Source: Wolfiporia cocos (Eukaryota > Basidiomycota > Agaricomycetes > Polyporales > Phaeolaceae). Taken from it: a stretch of 64,000 bases of DNA. Below, one piece after another: positions 35,222-47,006 of the stretch (positions are counted from its first letter, which is position 1; each line of letters opens with the position of its first letter). The notes below the pieces were generated by a model, which had not been told where the DNA came from, did no database searches, and worked only from the letters and a program-made list of their open reading frames with translations. The stretch spans positions 3,162,001 to 3,226,000 of the forward strand of contig JACCLO010000009.1 in NCBI GenBank assembly GCA_029448655.1. The letters run 5' to 3'. The translations under genes were made by a program, and so were the position numbers.

Positions 35222-36315
35222 TGTCACAGATTTATCTGGGGCTTACAGCATTTTTCCTACGATTATAGCAATTTACCTGGGATTTATACGTCTAACTACA
35301 AGTTATCTACGGGTTAACTCCCATTGCCACCACGACAAGCTCTTAACTGGGCTTATCACCACATGACCAGCTTACGTAACACTACGGCACCTTCCGGTCC
35401 AATAGCAACACTACAGCATACGTCATAGGTCTCGCCCGTCAGAGCAAGACCAGCCACGTCATAGATCTTAGATCATAATGATAGGCCGAGCGCGGCACGC
35501 TCGCATAATAATGTCCACAAGTACAAACAGTGCCTCGCGGCCTTGTACTATTGGGTCGGCCTTCCCGGCTTCCCACTGCCATAAGATCCTTGATCACAAT
35601 GGCACCTCAGGCGCGCCACGCCTTCGCATAATAATGGCAACACGGCCAAATAGCACTATATTAGCATCAAGGCAATATCGCTATAGGCTACGGCCTTCTC
35701 GGCCTCCCACGGACTCGGCGTTCTACAAGTCCCGGGCTTCTGCCATCACGGCGTTGCCCAAACACCGGTCCTCGCCTCACGGCTAAGACCAACATATGTT
35801 CCGGTAACCTTCCGGTCCAGACATATCACATGCTACGGTGCCTGCTGGCCCAATAGCATAACGACCTCGGCGTCCCGCCTTGGTCATCCAACGAAGCACG
35901 GCCAATCGCCATTATGCCGCAAGGTATCCGGCAACCGGCTTCACCTATACCCGGGCTGCGCCCGCGTTAGCAACACAATAAAGACATAATCCCTCTATTA
36001 CGATTAGGTCGGCCATTAGGGCCTTCCACGGCCATTCTAGATAGAGTCCATAAACAGTAGATAAGATAAGCTTCGCCACTTGGCAAAGCCACATAACCCG
36101 GTAAGGCAACCACTAGCTAGTAGCACGTGCCCTCCCGATAAACATGTATATAAGTAGGAGCCAAGCGCTCTATAACTTTAGTTCTATTCTTCTCGGCGTA
36201 CGCCGTAGAAGAACCTTCCACCTTCCATAGCGTCTGATAACCTCTACCTCACCTCGTCGCCTTAGTTCATCGCAAGGATACTGGCGTGGTGAGTCCCACA
36301 GAGCCATCTGTGTCA
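35222..36315 (+). repeat. Solo LTR of the 1.1-kb family in HMG-like gene exon
   Basis: 1094 bp with a perfect AATGG duplication (35217-35221, 36316-36320). Excision restores the exon reading frame. Confidence 0.93.
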
Positions 36316-36991
36316 AATGGAAGGCATACAGTCATGAGGTGATTCTCAACAAGAAGACGTCCCAAGGATCTGATGAGGAAGATGACTCAGGAGACTCGGA
36401 TGATGACAGGAAGTTTTCCTTGCCCATGGACGATGAGGGATTGCCAATCTTGCCTCCGTATAATCCAACAAAGCGGCTCCGTCTAGCTAGAATGCGGCAA
36501 ATTATCAGATTGTTCCTTAACAGACATTACCGTGAGTGGGTCCTCCTCATAAAGTTATAATTAGATTGCTGAGCTGCAAATAGAGCTGGCCTGTGGAGCA
36601 TCTGACCGTGCCTGTCCCTGGGGCTTGATGGCAAGTGAGCCTGAGAGCTTCTTTGACGATGCCATGATGCCGCACGGTATTTCCCTTGCCGAGCCACATC
36701 ACATGAGAAAGGAGGACTGCATTGCCATCCTACAGCACTGGGAGGATGCCAAGAGTGGCAGGAGCGGTGCGGTCCTCTTCCGATTCAAGAAATACACAAC
36801 CGCCTACAGGAACAATCCGAAGCATGAGCTACGCAATGCCATCTACAGGAACCTACCGAGTAGTGTGCCCCCAGCAAAGAAGCCCCAGACCAAAGAATAT
36901 GTCGAGATTGATGAGGCTGGACCTGGAAGCAGCATGGCAGCTGGAGGACCTTCTGTCAGTGGGACACAGGCACTGAGAAGGAGTGAAAATG

Positions 36992-37687
36992 TGACACAAA
37001 CAAGGTTGTGGGACTCACACTATAGCTTGATAACGACTTGAAGTAGTTGTTGAAGCTGGTGAGGAAACGCTTGTAGGCGCAGTAGAGATGTTATGTGACT
37101 ATGCGATAGCAAAGAACAAATCTAAGGCATATCGTAGCGATAGCCCTACTTATATACATGTAGTGTTTGGTTACCAGTAAGGGAGCCAAACATTGAGACG
37201 GTCTGTGCGCAGACATAACTAATACAGCTAAATCGTAAACTACAGTAGACCATGTGCGCCGGTAATGGCCGCACCAGTAAGAAGCGTTGTTTGGACCGTA
37301 GGTCCATGTTGTGATAGTGGCGTTGCTACGTTAGTAAGCCATGCACGTGATAACTATATACCGGTATCGGGATAGGAGTAATCGTAAAGGCATTGGCTTG
37401 TGATAACGAGCGGGCCGCTTATCCAATTGTAGTGACATAGCCCGATAACGGGATATGAGTACAGCGCGTGACACCGGAGGTTAGTCCGCTGAGTCATTGA
37501 CGCGTACGAACGTGTTATGTACGTGTTGTTATGACAGGTGGACGTATACCGCGTTGTGTACGTGTTGTTTGGTTGCGTGTACGTGTAGACGGGCGCTTAG
37601 CAGCGTAAACGTCTACAAGGTTGTAGAAATACCAGATAAATAGGTATAAATACGGGAAAAATAGTGGCATGTCCCAAATCTGTGACA
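36992..37687 (-). repeat. 3' LTR of Gyp-4
   Basis: Minus-strand TGTCACAGATTTGGGAC...TGTGTCA, 696 bp, with the TATA box and AGATTTGTTC primer region also present. Diverged from the 5' copy, especially over its last ~200 bases. Confidence 0.9.
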
Positions 37688-37726
37688 TTACCCCCTCTTC
37701 AGGTTTCATTGTCCCTAATGGAACGA

Positions 37727-38152
37727 TTACTTTCCTGTGGAGCCGAAACCACCAGTACCGCGCTCGGATTTAATCTTTTCAAAGTAAGATTTTCCGTGTA
37801 GCGTAATGTGCGGGTCCTTAGCAACTTCGCAGATGAGCTGAGCAATCTTATCACCGGCCCGAATATCGATAGATATGTCGGAGTGATTTCGGAGAATGAT
37901 GATTACTTCGCCTTGATAATCGTGGTCGATGACGCCACCCATTACGTCTATGCCTTTGCGGGCAAGACTGGAGCGGGGGGCGATACGTCCGTAAGTGCCG
38001 AAAGGTACCTGGATTTTCAGTTTGGTGTTGTATTCTGTCTGCCCGTGAGCTGGCAGAACGTCGCCTGTTGCAGTGTACAGGTCAAACCCAACCGAGTCCT
38101 TGGTTCCTTTTTCCGGCATTCGGCCGCCTTCACCGACTACGATTTTCAAGTC
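37727..38152 (-). other. dUTPase domain at the C-terminus of Gyp-4 pol
   Basis: The last ~141 residues of pol carry all five dUTPase motifs: DSVGFDLYTA, YGRIAPRSSLARKGI, GGVIDHDYQGEV, AGDKIAQLIC and ERGTGGFGSTGK. It follows the chromodomain (WEVEKILDHRLRAGRVEYRI, RWKGFGINDDSWV) and ends 40 bases before the 3' LTR. This position differs from Gyp-1/2, where the domain lies between protease and RT. The domain's frame is intact although the rest of pol is broken. Confidence 0.9.
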
Positions 38153-41100
38153 CGCATTTTGGTTAATGTCAGCTGACATCCATCCCCCGTCGGGGTGTCT
38201 AACCATGCGCTGCTTAGGATCTTTCGCAAATTCTTCGCGATACTGCGGCCAGTCGTCTGGCCACGTGCATTCGTCGGCTTCCCAGTCGTCGCTGTCAGGG
38301 TCGAAGACATGAACTGCTTCTTTCCTTCTAGCTGATCGCCTGAGGGGGACATCCTGCATTGGAATGGCATGTGAAGCCTTGTATTCCTGCAGAATGTCGT
38401 ATGCCGTGTCGAGATCGGCTTCGCGTACCCAGGAGTCGTCATTGATACCGAACCCTTTCCATCGGATTCTGTATTCAACTCTTCCTGCACGGAGACGATG
38501 ATCTAAGATCTTCTCGACTTCCCATAACTCCTCGCCGTCGACCATTTCTGGTTGAGGCTCTGGTTTTTTCTGATGCACCGGGTCCTTGTACATGACCAAC
38601 TTGGAAGCGTGGAATACTGGGTGGTAAGCCCTGTATTGCTCGTCCATGTGTACCCTAAAGGTGACCGGAGATAATTGTTCAATTATCCTAAATGGTCCCA
38701 AATAGCGTGGGCTAAGACTTCTTTCGGAGTCTTGCCAGCTACGGGCGTCAACGAGAACTTTGTCGCCGACTTTAAATGGTACCGAGCGCTTGTGTTGATC
38801 GTAGTACCAAGACCAGCGTTCAGCAGCCAATTTCATTGCTGCCTTAGCTTGTTCTTGTGCTGACCATCTTTCGTAAGCAATGACATTTAGGTCCGTGTAT
38901 GGTGTTGGACGTAAATTCGTAGGTCCTGCATTAGGGTGCCTTCCTAGTTCGACAAAGAATGGGCTATTCTTTGTTGTCTCACTAGCCGCGTTGTTGTACG
39001 CGAATTCAGCCGTTGGGAGAAACCATGACCAGTTATCCTTTTGAATAACATCGATGTAACATCTAAGATATTGTTCCAGGATCTGGTTAACTCTCTCCGT
39101 CTGGCCATCCGCTTGCGGGTGATAGGCGGTTGTCATTGACCGTTGGATTCCCAATTGCTCACACCATCCCTTGAATAAGGCAGGCTGCGAATTGCGGGCC
39201 TCTATCCGAAATGATTTGTTTCGGAAGTCCGTGGTTCGGATAAATCCGAAGGTACAGGAGGTTCGCTAATTCTTTTGCCGTTATCTTGTCTGACGTGGGA
39301 ATGAAGTGTGCTCGTTTGGTAAGCCGGTCCACTATTACCATAATAGCATTGAATTGTTTCAATTCGCCGCTGGGTGGTAGGTGGACGATAAGGTCAATTG
39401 TGACGGTGTCCCAAGGTGCTTCCGGAACTGGGAGCGGTTGCAGGGGTCCGTACGGGGTCTGGTTGTGGTTCTTCATGCGTTGACATGTGTCACAACCTTC
39501 CACGTATTGCTTTACCATCGTGGTCATTCCAGGCCACCAGTAATTACGTGATAGAAGTTCATAGGTCTTCCATCGTCCGAAGTGTCCGGCCGTCACATGG
39601 TCATGATGTAATTCCAGAATCTTCGTGCGCAATTCCTTAGGCTCTTTTGGAACGTACACTTTTCCTCGTCTGAGGAGTAATCCGGCCTCCATGTTCCATT
39701 CCTGGAGATCTTTACCGAATTCCTTGGGACCACTTTTCAGTAGTTCCTGGTAATCCTTGGTAATTTGATCGTCCATGAGGGCTTGTCGGATTTGTCGGAG
39801 AAGGTCCTCGTCGCCTGATTGTATCTCCTGCTGTGACGCTTCTAGCGCCCTAACCGTAAAGTATTCCGGTTTCAGCAAAATTTGATCGCGATTGTCGAGT
39901 TCCACCCCCTCTTCATGGTCTGGCCTCCGTGACAGAGGATCAGCCGTAAGCATTGTTTTACCGGGTTTGTGGCACATGGTGAAGTTGAACCTTGTCAGGT
40001 AAAGACTCCAACGTGCCTGTCTCCGGGTTAGCCGTTGTGCCGATTTGAAATATGTCAGATTGAGATGATCCGACCACACTTCAAATTTGTGTGGGTGTCC
40101 TTCGAGGTAATGTCTCCATTCCTCTAGAGCGCGGATGATTGCGAGCAACTCCTTATCGTAAATCTCATAGTTCCTTTCGGGTGCTGATAGAGATTTCGAG
40201 TAAAAGGCTACCGGGTGCCAGAGCTTATCCTCCGAAGAGTATTGCGATAGCACTGCACCAGTTGCGTAATCGGAAGAATCCGCTTCCACGCGGAACGGGG
40301 ACTCCTGATCTGGGATCCGGAGTATTGGAGCCGATGTGAAAGCTTCCTTGAGAGTTTGGAAGGCTTCCGCTTGTTCGGGTCCCCAGTTCCATTGCGTGTT
40401 TTTCTTGGACAGTTTGGTTAACGGCTTAACCACTTTGGAGAAATCTTTAATGAACCGACGGTAGTAGTTGGCGAAGCCAACAAAGGCTTGGACGTCCTTC
40501 ACCTTGGCAGGTGTAGGCCAGTCCATGACACCGGCTACCTTCTTAGGGTCCATTTCGACTTTTCCTTTGGAAATGATCATTCCCAGGTATTCAATACTGC
40601 TTTGTTCGAAGAAGCACTTTTCAGGCTTCGCGAACAAGTCGTTGTCTTGCAAGATTTGTAATACTTGCTTGACAATACGACGGTGTTCCAACAGGTCGTT
40701 TCCGAACACAAGGATGTCGTCTAGGTAGACAATGACCTTTCCTTCTCTGATAAGGTCACCTAGAATATCGTTCATCATGTGTTGGAACGTGCTGGGTGCA
40801 TTACAAAAACCGAAGTACATGACTACAGCTTCGTAAAGGCCGTTAGGCGTAATGAATGCGGTCTTCCATTCATCTCCCTCCTTGATTCTTACGTTGTTTT
40901 AACCCCAACGCAAGTCGAGCTTCGTGAATATCGAAGCCTGGCTAAGCTTATCGATAAGCTCGTCTATGCGTGGGAGAGGGTACCTGTTTTTAATGGTTAA
41001 GTCGTTCACCTTTCGGTAATCGACTACCATTCGGGCTCCGCCGTCTTTTTTAGGGACGAAGAAGACCGGGCTCGCGATCGGGGATTTCGAGTGTCGGATG

Positions 41101-41959
41101 TAGCCCTTCCGTAACTCTTCCTGAATCCACTGATCCAGCGAGTTCGCTTCCTGAGGAGACATCTTGTATGCCTTACTCGGGGGCGGTAGTACCGCGTCAT
41201 CGGGGAAGTCGATGGCGTGGTCGTATGGTTTCCGTTCGGGCATCCTTTCGGATGCGCGTTGAGAAAATACCGTGGGACCAAAATCCTGGGATTCCTCCGG
41301 AACCAAGGATTTCCATTTCTGGAGATCCGCATCTGTCAGGAATTCATCATCCGACTTCTCCGTTATCGACTGAATGGCATCGACTAGGAGTTCCGTTCCT
41401 TCGTCAAGGGTGTTCACCCAAGCGACTAAAGGGATTCTCAGGCTCCTCTAAGCCGAGAAAATCTATTGGAAAAGTCATTGATGATCTGATAGATGTTGCG
41501 GGGTTCGATTTCAGTCTTCTTCCTCAGAAATCGAAACCCTGTTTGCCATGTTTACATTTTTCCGTACACCGATATGTGAAAGGTTCCTTCCGGCCAATTG
41601 AAGTCCGGGTTGTGTTTCAGGAACCAGTCATTTCCGAGTATCACATCCGCATTCTGTACGTCCAGTCCGTACAAGAATTCGGTGGACTTGTGTTCCTCGT
41701 GCACCATATAAGCTTTTACTGCCACATTGATATTACCGGCAGTATTAGAGGTACCGTCGGCGTTACGAATCTCGAGAGGTGAAGGTAGTTTCTGAGTGAC
41801 TAACTTCTCCTCATGTACGAGTTTCTTATCTATGACGCTTATGGATGCACCGGTGTCGATTAATGCCATGGCGTTGACTTTCTTTCCAGTATACCCACAA
41901 TTCCTACTTCGATAGAGAACTGATTTATTGTCGTCTCGAGAATCATTTCCAGTGTACAT
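37727..41959 (-). pseudogene. Gyp-4 pol: protease-RT-RNase H-integrase-chromodomain-dUTPase
   Basis: Protease with ALIDTGASISVID (41959-41552), RT with FTKLDLRWG (40910) and VIVYLDDILVF (~40730), RNase H with VEADSSDYATGAVLSQ, integrase with HDHVTAGHFGRWKTYELL, CDTCQRMKN, TIDLIVHLPPSG, IISDRGPQFA and HPQADGQTERVNQ, then PFRIIEQLSPVTF, chromodomain and dUTPase. Breaks: a frameshift between protease and RT (~41420-41550), TAA at ~40899-40901 within the conserved WGYNNVRI, and a frameshift at ~39160 in integrase after GPQFAACLIQG. Without these it would be one ~1400-residue polyprotein. Confidence 0.88.
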
Positions 41960-42309
41960 TATACAAAGTGAAAAACTTCAGCGCGAGCGGGTCAGGATAA
42001 AAGTATTGTACAGGAGGGGCACGTGTAGCTAGTGTCCTTGTCCTCCGGGCAAAGTCCATTGCCGTGTTACCGAATATGCCGAGATGGGATACCGGGTGAC
42101 GTACGACCGCCTTATCTTCCCACAAGATAAGGGGTCTCTGTGAAGCCTCTTCGTAGAGGTGCGCTTCTTCGGGGCGCTGTACACTCCCAGCCGCTGCGGG
42201 GCTGGTGTGTTCTTCACAGAACGTCTTCGAGACGTGTGGTTGGGGCGAGGGGAACCGAGATGGTCCCGACATTGGCGACAGGTGGTGGCGGGGGCCGAGG
42301 GTCCTGCTG

Positions 42310-44225
42310 AGCTTGAGTCAGCTGTCACTTCTTCCCAGATCGTATCGGGCACGATACGTCTTGCCATCCGCGGGGGGCGCCGAGTACGGCTTCTTGCCAG
42401 AAGCCTGTCCCTTTCCACTACCCGAAGGAGCAGCCGTGGTCTTTCCAGACGCGGCATCTGCATCCTTCACCCTTTGTTGTTCGGCCCGCTGAGCGGCAGG
42501 CACGAACGTTCCCGCAGCCTTGTCCTGCGGCAAGCTTAGGACACTTGTTGAAGTAGTGTCCCAGTCTGCTTGCAGTAAGTGCAGACGGCGTTGGCGGTGT
42601 CGGCGGGGGCTTTGGCGGGCGCCTTTCCCTTGTCCTTCTTTCTTCTCCGACTTCTTTGCAGAAGCGGAGGACGTCTCCTTCTTTTCGGCAGGGGCCGAGT
42701 CCTTCTTGCCGGCCTTCTCGAAGATCGAGCCCCTTGATCTTGTCTGGATATGACGTTTGGTACATTTCCAGGGCGAAGTCGATGAGGGGCTCGATGTCGG
42801 TTGGGGCCTTGAAGAACGGGGTCTTGCCGAGGACGTTCAAGGTGTCCTTAACCTTTTCGGGAAGTGTTTCGGTGAACTTCCCATACCAGAGTCTCGTTGG
42901 CGGTTTCGGAGAGACGGCCGAGGGTGCGGAATCGTTCGCAGTAATTGAAAGTAGTTCGATTCTGCGAGTTCCTTGCCCTTGGTACCGTAGTAGCCGCGAA
43001 TTTCCTTTTTCGCGATCTCCTTATCCGTCATCTTCCCGTATTGCACCATTACGGATTTGGTGAAGTCCTCCCAGGTGCCGAGAGGTTCACCGTTTCCTGC
43101 CTTCTTGATGAGAGGCGAGAAAAATTTGTATGCGTCCCCTGTGACGCGGAAGAGGGCCGTGGTGATACGGTCATGGTCGTCGTAGACCCTGAGCGTACCG
43201 AAGTACAGGCCCATCTTCTCCACCCATTCCTGAGCAGTCACCTTTCCAGATGACCCAGAGAATTCGGGGGGAGGGGGGATTTTCAGGTTTTGAGGCAGAC
43301 CTGGAATCTGCGGGGCGACGGCTGCTGCAGCAGCGGCTGCAGCTTGCGCGGCAGCAGCGGCATCGGCTGCACGGGTTTGGGCATTGCCGGGGGCAGGTGC
43401 CGGGTTGCTCGGAGGCATGCGGGTGCCGGGAGGGTTGGGCACGGAGGGGTTCTTTCGGCTCCTCCGAAGTTCCTCCTCGACCTTCTCCATGCGCTCGGCA
43501 AACGCATCTTCGAGATCGTCGAGCCGGGACCGGTAGTCCTTTCGGATTTGCTTCTCCATTTCGGAGAACTTGGCGGTGTACTCCTGTCGGAGTTCCTTGC
43601 CGAGGTCCACCAAGGTGGACAGCAACTCGTTGCGGACCAAATTGACCGCTTCGTGTAGCTCGTCTTGGGCCATCTGTTGGATTGTCCTGGATTGCCCAGC
43701 CAGGGAATCGATTCTGCCATGGATTCGCTCCAGGCGGGCGTACACCATCCGACCGAGGGTCTCAGTCGTATCGTGACTGATTGCCGCACTTCGTTGTACG
43801 GCGGCGTCGAGAATGGCCCCATGTAGGGGTCCATCCACCTTGTGGTGTTCCTCCTCTGGGAGGTACGATTTGAGGCCTGTTTCGACCTCGGCATTGGTTC
43901 GGCGTGCGGGACCCGAAAACTCCATTTCTAGAGTTGTGACGGGCCCGATCGGACGGGTATAGCGAGCCGGGGGGTATCCTGAGATGGGGGAGCCTGGGCG
44001 TGTACCCATGGGGTTGGTCGGAGATTCCCTTTGCGGGGGAGCAAACTCCGGCATTTCCTCTTCTCCTTCCTCTTCCTCTTCTTCTTCTTCTCCCTCGCTT
44101 AGGTGCTCCAGCGTCACCAGTTGCTGGGTTCCCGAGGGACCAGCTACCGGTGTCACCGGGCCTTCTGAGCGGAGGCGCATCTTGCGGGGAGCGAGGGGAG
44201 TGCTGACGGAGGAGGTGGAAGACAT
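42310..44225 (-). pseudogene. Gyp-4 gag with split zinc knuckle
   Basis: Start MSSTSSVSTPLAPRKMRLRS (44225), an acidic run (EGEEEEEEEEGEEE), a capsid-like region (SYLPEEEHHKVDGPLHGAIL, ARLERIHGRIDSLAGQSRTI, TWEDFTKSVMVQYGKMTDKE). A frameshift near 42950 moves the frame to WYGKFTETLPEKV and LGKTPFFKAPTDIEPLIDFA. The nucleocapsid knuckle is visible but split by a further 1-base shift at ~42560: CTYCKQ in one frame, GHYFNKCP in another. Related to the gag relics at 9806-12661 and 53751-54796. Confidence 0.82.
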
Positions 44226-44374
44226 TTTTTGTGAATACTGTTTGTGACGAATGTTAGTTTCCGGTTACTCATTGTCTTAGATTCTTAAGAAGGGATTGGG
44301 TTTTGAAAGCTGCGACTTTCGTTATAGATCACACTCGCACTCTATTTCAGAGTTAAAAGATGATAGTATTTCTA

Positions 44375-45298
44375 CTATACAATCGCGAGTATATCCTCTT
44401 CTACCGAAGTAGTTGAGGGCCCTGCCACCTTGTCAGGTGGTGTTACACCGAAGGCAAAAGTAATTTGTAGCGCTACGCATTCTGCTACGATACGAGCTAA
44501 GTCCGTACGCCAATCCAAAAAGGAAATATTGCCAAGCTGTTTGCAATACTTTTTCATAATTCTCCAGTCTCTATTGGTGATCCTTCCTCGTCTCGCTCTA
44601 TCCTTTACGTTATCCACCAAGTCCTCCAATTCTACTACCATAGTATGGAAACGCATGTCGTTTTCCATATGGAAGCCTGGGTAATTAGGGGGGTGGTTGG
44701 CGAGAGGGGTAAGACGAGTGAGAGTGCCTTCTAGCATGGGAATAACTTGATCGCATGCTTGGAGGGGTTTCTTCTTCCCGAAAACGAGGGAAGGGTCGAG
44801 GATCTTGTGGTTGGCCGGAACAGAAGGTCCGACTGCCGGGCTGGAGAGACGGAGGGCCAGTGAAGAAGCTGCTTGCTTGGCTTCCTTGGCGGCTTGTTTG
44901 GCGGCGATTCGCTTATTCAGCTTATCGCGAGCGAGCTTGAGCTTGTTGAGTTCGCGGAGTTCGATGAGATTTTCCATGGCGGTAATGGAAGCGGCTAGCT
45001 TTTCTTCCTCTGTCCAGATGCGCTTAGCGAGCGGGACTGGTTTGGGAGGTCGAGGAGCGGGTTTCCCAGCCTCAGCAATGTGCTTTGGCATGTGGACGGG
45101 AATCTCCCAAAGATGGAGTTTCCCAGTGTAATCTTCCTTTACAGGAAGCGTGTAGGTGACGTCCTCTGCCCGAGGAATGTCGGCGGTGTCGATGCGGCTG
45201 AGAAGGGACCGCTTCGCCGGTTTGACGTAAGGGGCAGTGGAGGAGCCACGGGTGCGACGGGTAACGCGGGGCATGATTCTAGAAAGTGCAGCTTTCAT
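44375..45298 (-). CDS. Gyp-4 ORF1, 307-residue protein upstream of gag
   Basis: An intact frame from ATG 45298 to TAG, 149 bases before gag. It is basic at the start (MPRVTRRTRGSS), with a central Lys/Ala-rich likely coiled coil (LRELNKLKLARDKLNKRIAA, KQAAKEAKQAASS) and a C-terminal FLDWRTDLARIVAECVALQI then TPPDKV and EEDILAIV. No known domain is recognised. The same C-terminus is conserved in the relic at 9514-9656, so it is a genuine part of this element family. It is not gag, which follows separately. Expression of gag behind it would need reinitiation, splicing or a separate transcript. Confidence 0.7.
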   Translation of the reverse strand: MKAALSRIMPRVTRRTRGSSTAPYVKPAKRSLLSRIDTADIPRAEDVTYTLPVKEDYTGKLHLWEIPVHMPKHIAEAGKPAPRPPKPVPLAKRIWTEEEKLAASITAMENLIELRELNKLKLARDKLNKRIAAKQAAKEAKQAASSLALRLSSPAVGPSVPANHKILDPSLVFGKKKPLQACDQVIPMLEGTLTRLTPLANHPPNYPGFHMENDMRFHTMVVELEDLVDNVKDRARRGRITNRDWRIMKKYCKQLGNISFLDWRTDLARIVAECVALQITFAFGVTPPDKVAGPSTTSVEEDILAIV

Positions 45299-46294
45299 GA
45301 GAAACGAAGTTTCCCAGTGATACGTCCAAGAAAGGGATTAGGTAAGGTAGGGTAGTGGACTCCTTTTCAGGAGCAAAGAAGGTGTACTACGGGGCATAAT
45401 TACTCTTATGTTGCGCGCAAACCCTGTGCCGAGACGGCGCGGATATTCGCATGACCCTAACGGTCAGAGGCGCCGACTCCAGGGGTAGAGTTGCTGACTG
45501 CCAGGCCGGTTCCTGGGTCAGATGATTGGGAATCGGATACACGACACCGCCCCGGAGGGACGCTGCCGGAAAGTGGCTGGGATTTTACATCCCTTAGCCT
45601 GTCCATGCTTCAACAATGAGGTTGCCGTCTGTAGCCACATGGGTGTCACATCAGGGCTAAAAAACCATTGTCGATTCTAAGATCACGAGACAGCAGCGCT
45701 CCACATCCCGAAGGAGTGGGCCACGCGCTTCTCTTCCAATGGGGCCCCAAATCCGTTTGACCCATGCTCGCACGCCGAGCTGCCCGGAGGACTTATGCTA
45801 TTGGCTACCGCGAGTGACCTATGGCAGGGTGATTTTTTACGTCACCCCCCTCACTGCTTTTCCCATAACGGGTTCAAAGCAGGTCCCTTACGCCTGGGAG
45901 GCGGCTTTGGAAAATTCCCATGCCATCATAACGATGACCCTATGGATAGTGATGGGGCGCTGAACAACGCTTGCCATGACAGGGGGTTGGGCGCACACAG
46001 GCAGACCGTCCCCTTTTCTCCACAGGCGGGTCTTAACCGCGCATAGTCCAAGCTTGTCAGCGAGGACCATGTCTCCTTGACCCTGGAGTCCGGGTTAGGT
46101 AGGCCTCCTGCCTAAAAAGGCGGTGTGGCTTCCCTGGTTGCCAATCCTCTGCCGAGGATGGCGCTGTATCCCCCAGATCTCAACTATCACCCCAAACTCT
46201 TTGTCAAGAGTAGGGATGTGCGCAGCAACGAGCAATAGCCCCTGTAGGATAGAAACCCAGACCCAAGCGCAAGCGCAAGGGCGGGGGTAGGGGG
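45299..46294 (-). other. Gyp-4 5' leader
   Basis: About 1 kb between the 5' LTR and ORF1 with no supported gene. GC-rich with several short out-of-frame openings. A comparable long leader is present in LARD-5 (49500-50080). Confidence 0.6.
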
Positions 46295-46305
46295 AGATTT
46301 GTTCT
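46295..46305 (-). promoter_or_regulatory. Gyp-4 self-priming primer-binding site
   Basis: Minus-strand AGAACAAATCT, two bases after the 5' LTR. The LTR carries its exact complement (minus AGATTTGTTCT, plus 46430-46440) about 35 bases past a TATATAAG box (46468-46475). The 11-nt length matches the Tf1 self-primer. Confidence 0.8.
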
Positions 46306-46307
46306 TA

Positions 46308-47006
46308 TGACACAGACTAGACTGTGGGACTCACACTATAACCTTGTAGGCGACTTGAAGGAGTTGCAGAAGGTTGGTGAGGAGACTAGTGGGCGCAAGC
46401 AGAGATGTTATGTAACTGTGCGAATGCAGAGAACAAATCTAAGGCTTATCCGCAGTGATAGCCCTACTTATATACATGCTTTGTTTGGTTACCAGTAAGG
46501 GAGCCAAACATGAAGACGGTCTGTGCGCAGACATAACTAATATAGCTAGGTCGTAAACTACAATAGACCATGTGCGCCGGTAATGGCCGCACCAGTAAGA
46601 TCGTTTGTTTGGACCGTAGGTCCGCGTTGTGGAAGTGGCTGGAGCTACGTTAGTAAGCCAGGCATGTGATTCTTATATACCGGTATCGGGATATGAGTAA
46701 TCGTGAGGGCATTGGCATGTGATAACGAGCGGGCCGCTTATCCAATTGTACTGACATAGCCCAGTATCGGGATATGAGTAAGTCGCGTGACACCGGAGGT
46801 TAGTCCGCTGAGTCATTGACGCGTATAAACGTGTTATGTACGTGTTGTTATGACAAGTGGACGTATACCGCGTTGTGTACGTGTTGTTTGGTTGCGTGTA
46901 CGTGTAGACGGGCGCTTAGCAGCGTAAATGTCTACAAGGTCGTAGAAACACCAGATAAATAGGTAAAAATACGGAAAAAATAGTGGCATGTCCCAAATCT
47001 GTGACA
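46308..47006 (-). repeat. 5' LTR of Gyp-4
   Basis: 699 bp, minus-strand TGTCACAGATTTGGGAC...TGTGTCA. It borders the KDZ right terminal repeat at 47007 with no matching target duplication. Confidence 0.9.

Larger units (their letters stand above)
34195..36991 (+). pseudogene. KDZ-companion gene, possible HMG-like, split and 3'-truncated
   Basis: Start MAKHDKASSAPPLTEAQKAV (34195). Exons 34195-34742, 34970-35092, 35140-36531 (less the solo LTR) and 36584-36991. The block KLSMWRLWAKEHPDEVKVRQ then ELWGELTKEQQEEFEGQ resembles an HMG box loosely; this is a weak assignment. Later exons encode HSWCKAFADQMATELGVRTL, an acidic stretch, and FRFKKYTTAYRNNPKHELRN. The first intron (34743-34969) holds a CCGCGACC array. 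A solo LTR (35222-36315) sits in exon 3; removing it with one AATGG restores WGQWKAYSHEV exactly. The last exon is cut at 36991 by the Gyp-4 3' LTR and the missing end is not found beyond Gyp-4. A DNA-binding role is inference. Confidence 0.65.
36992..47006 (-). mobile_element. Gyp-4: full-length but decayed chromodomain Ty3/Gypsy element
   Basis: 10,015 bp with LTRs at 36992-37687 (3') and 46308-47006 (5'). Minus-strand order is leader, ORF1 (45298-44375), gag (44225 to ~42310), protease, RT, RNase H, integrase, chromodomain and dUTPase (ending 37727), then a polypurine tract (GAAGAGGGGGTAA). Flanks do not match (AAATG and GGAAT). The left flank is inside the HMG-like gene and the right flank is inside the KDZ right terminal repeat. 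The two LTRs differ at roughly a tenth of positions by eye. It is either an old insertion with a later deletion or a recombinant of two copies. Confidence 0.85.

Noticed and set aside
36992..37687. Gyp-4 3' LTR as an independent solo LTR in the HMG-like gene
   Set aside because: It is followed directly by a polypurine tract and the pol 3' end in the right orientation, so it belongs to Gyp-4.
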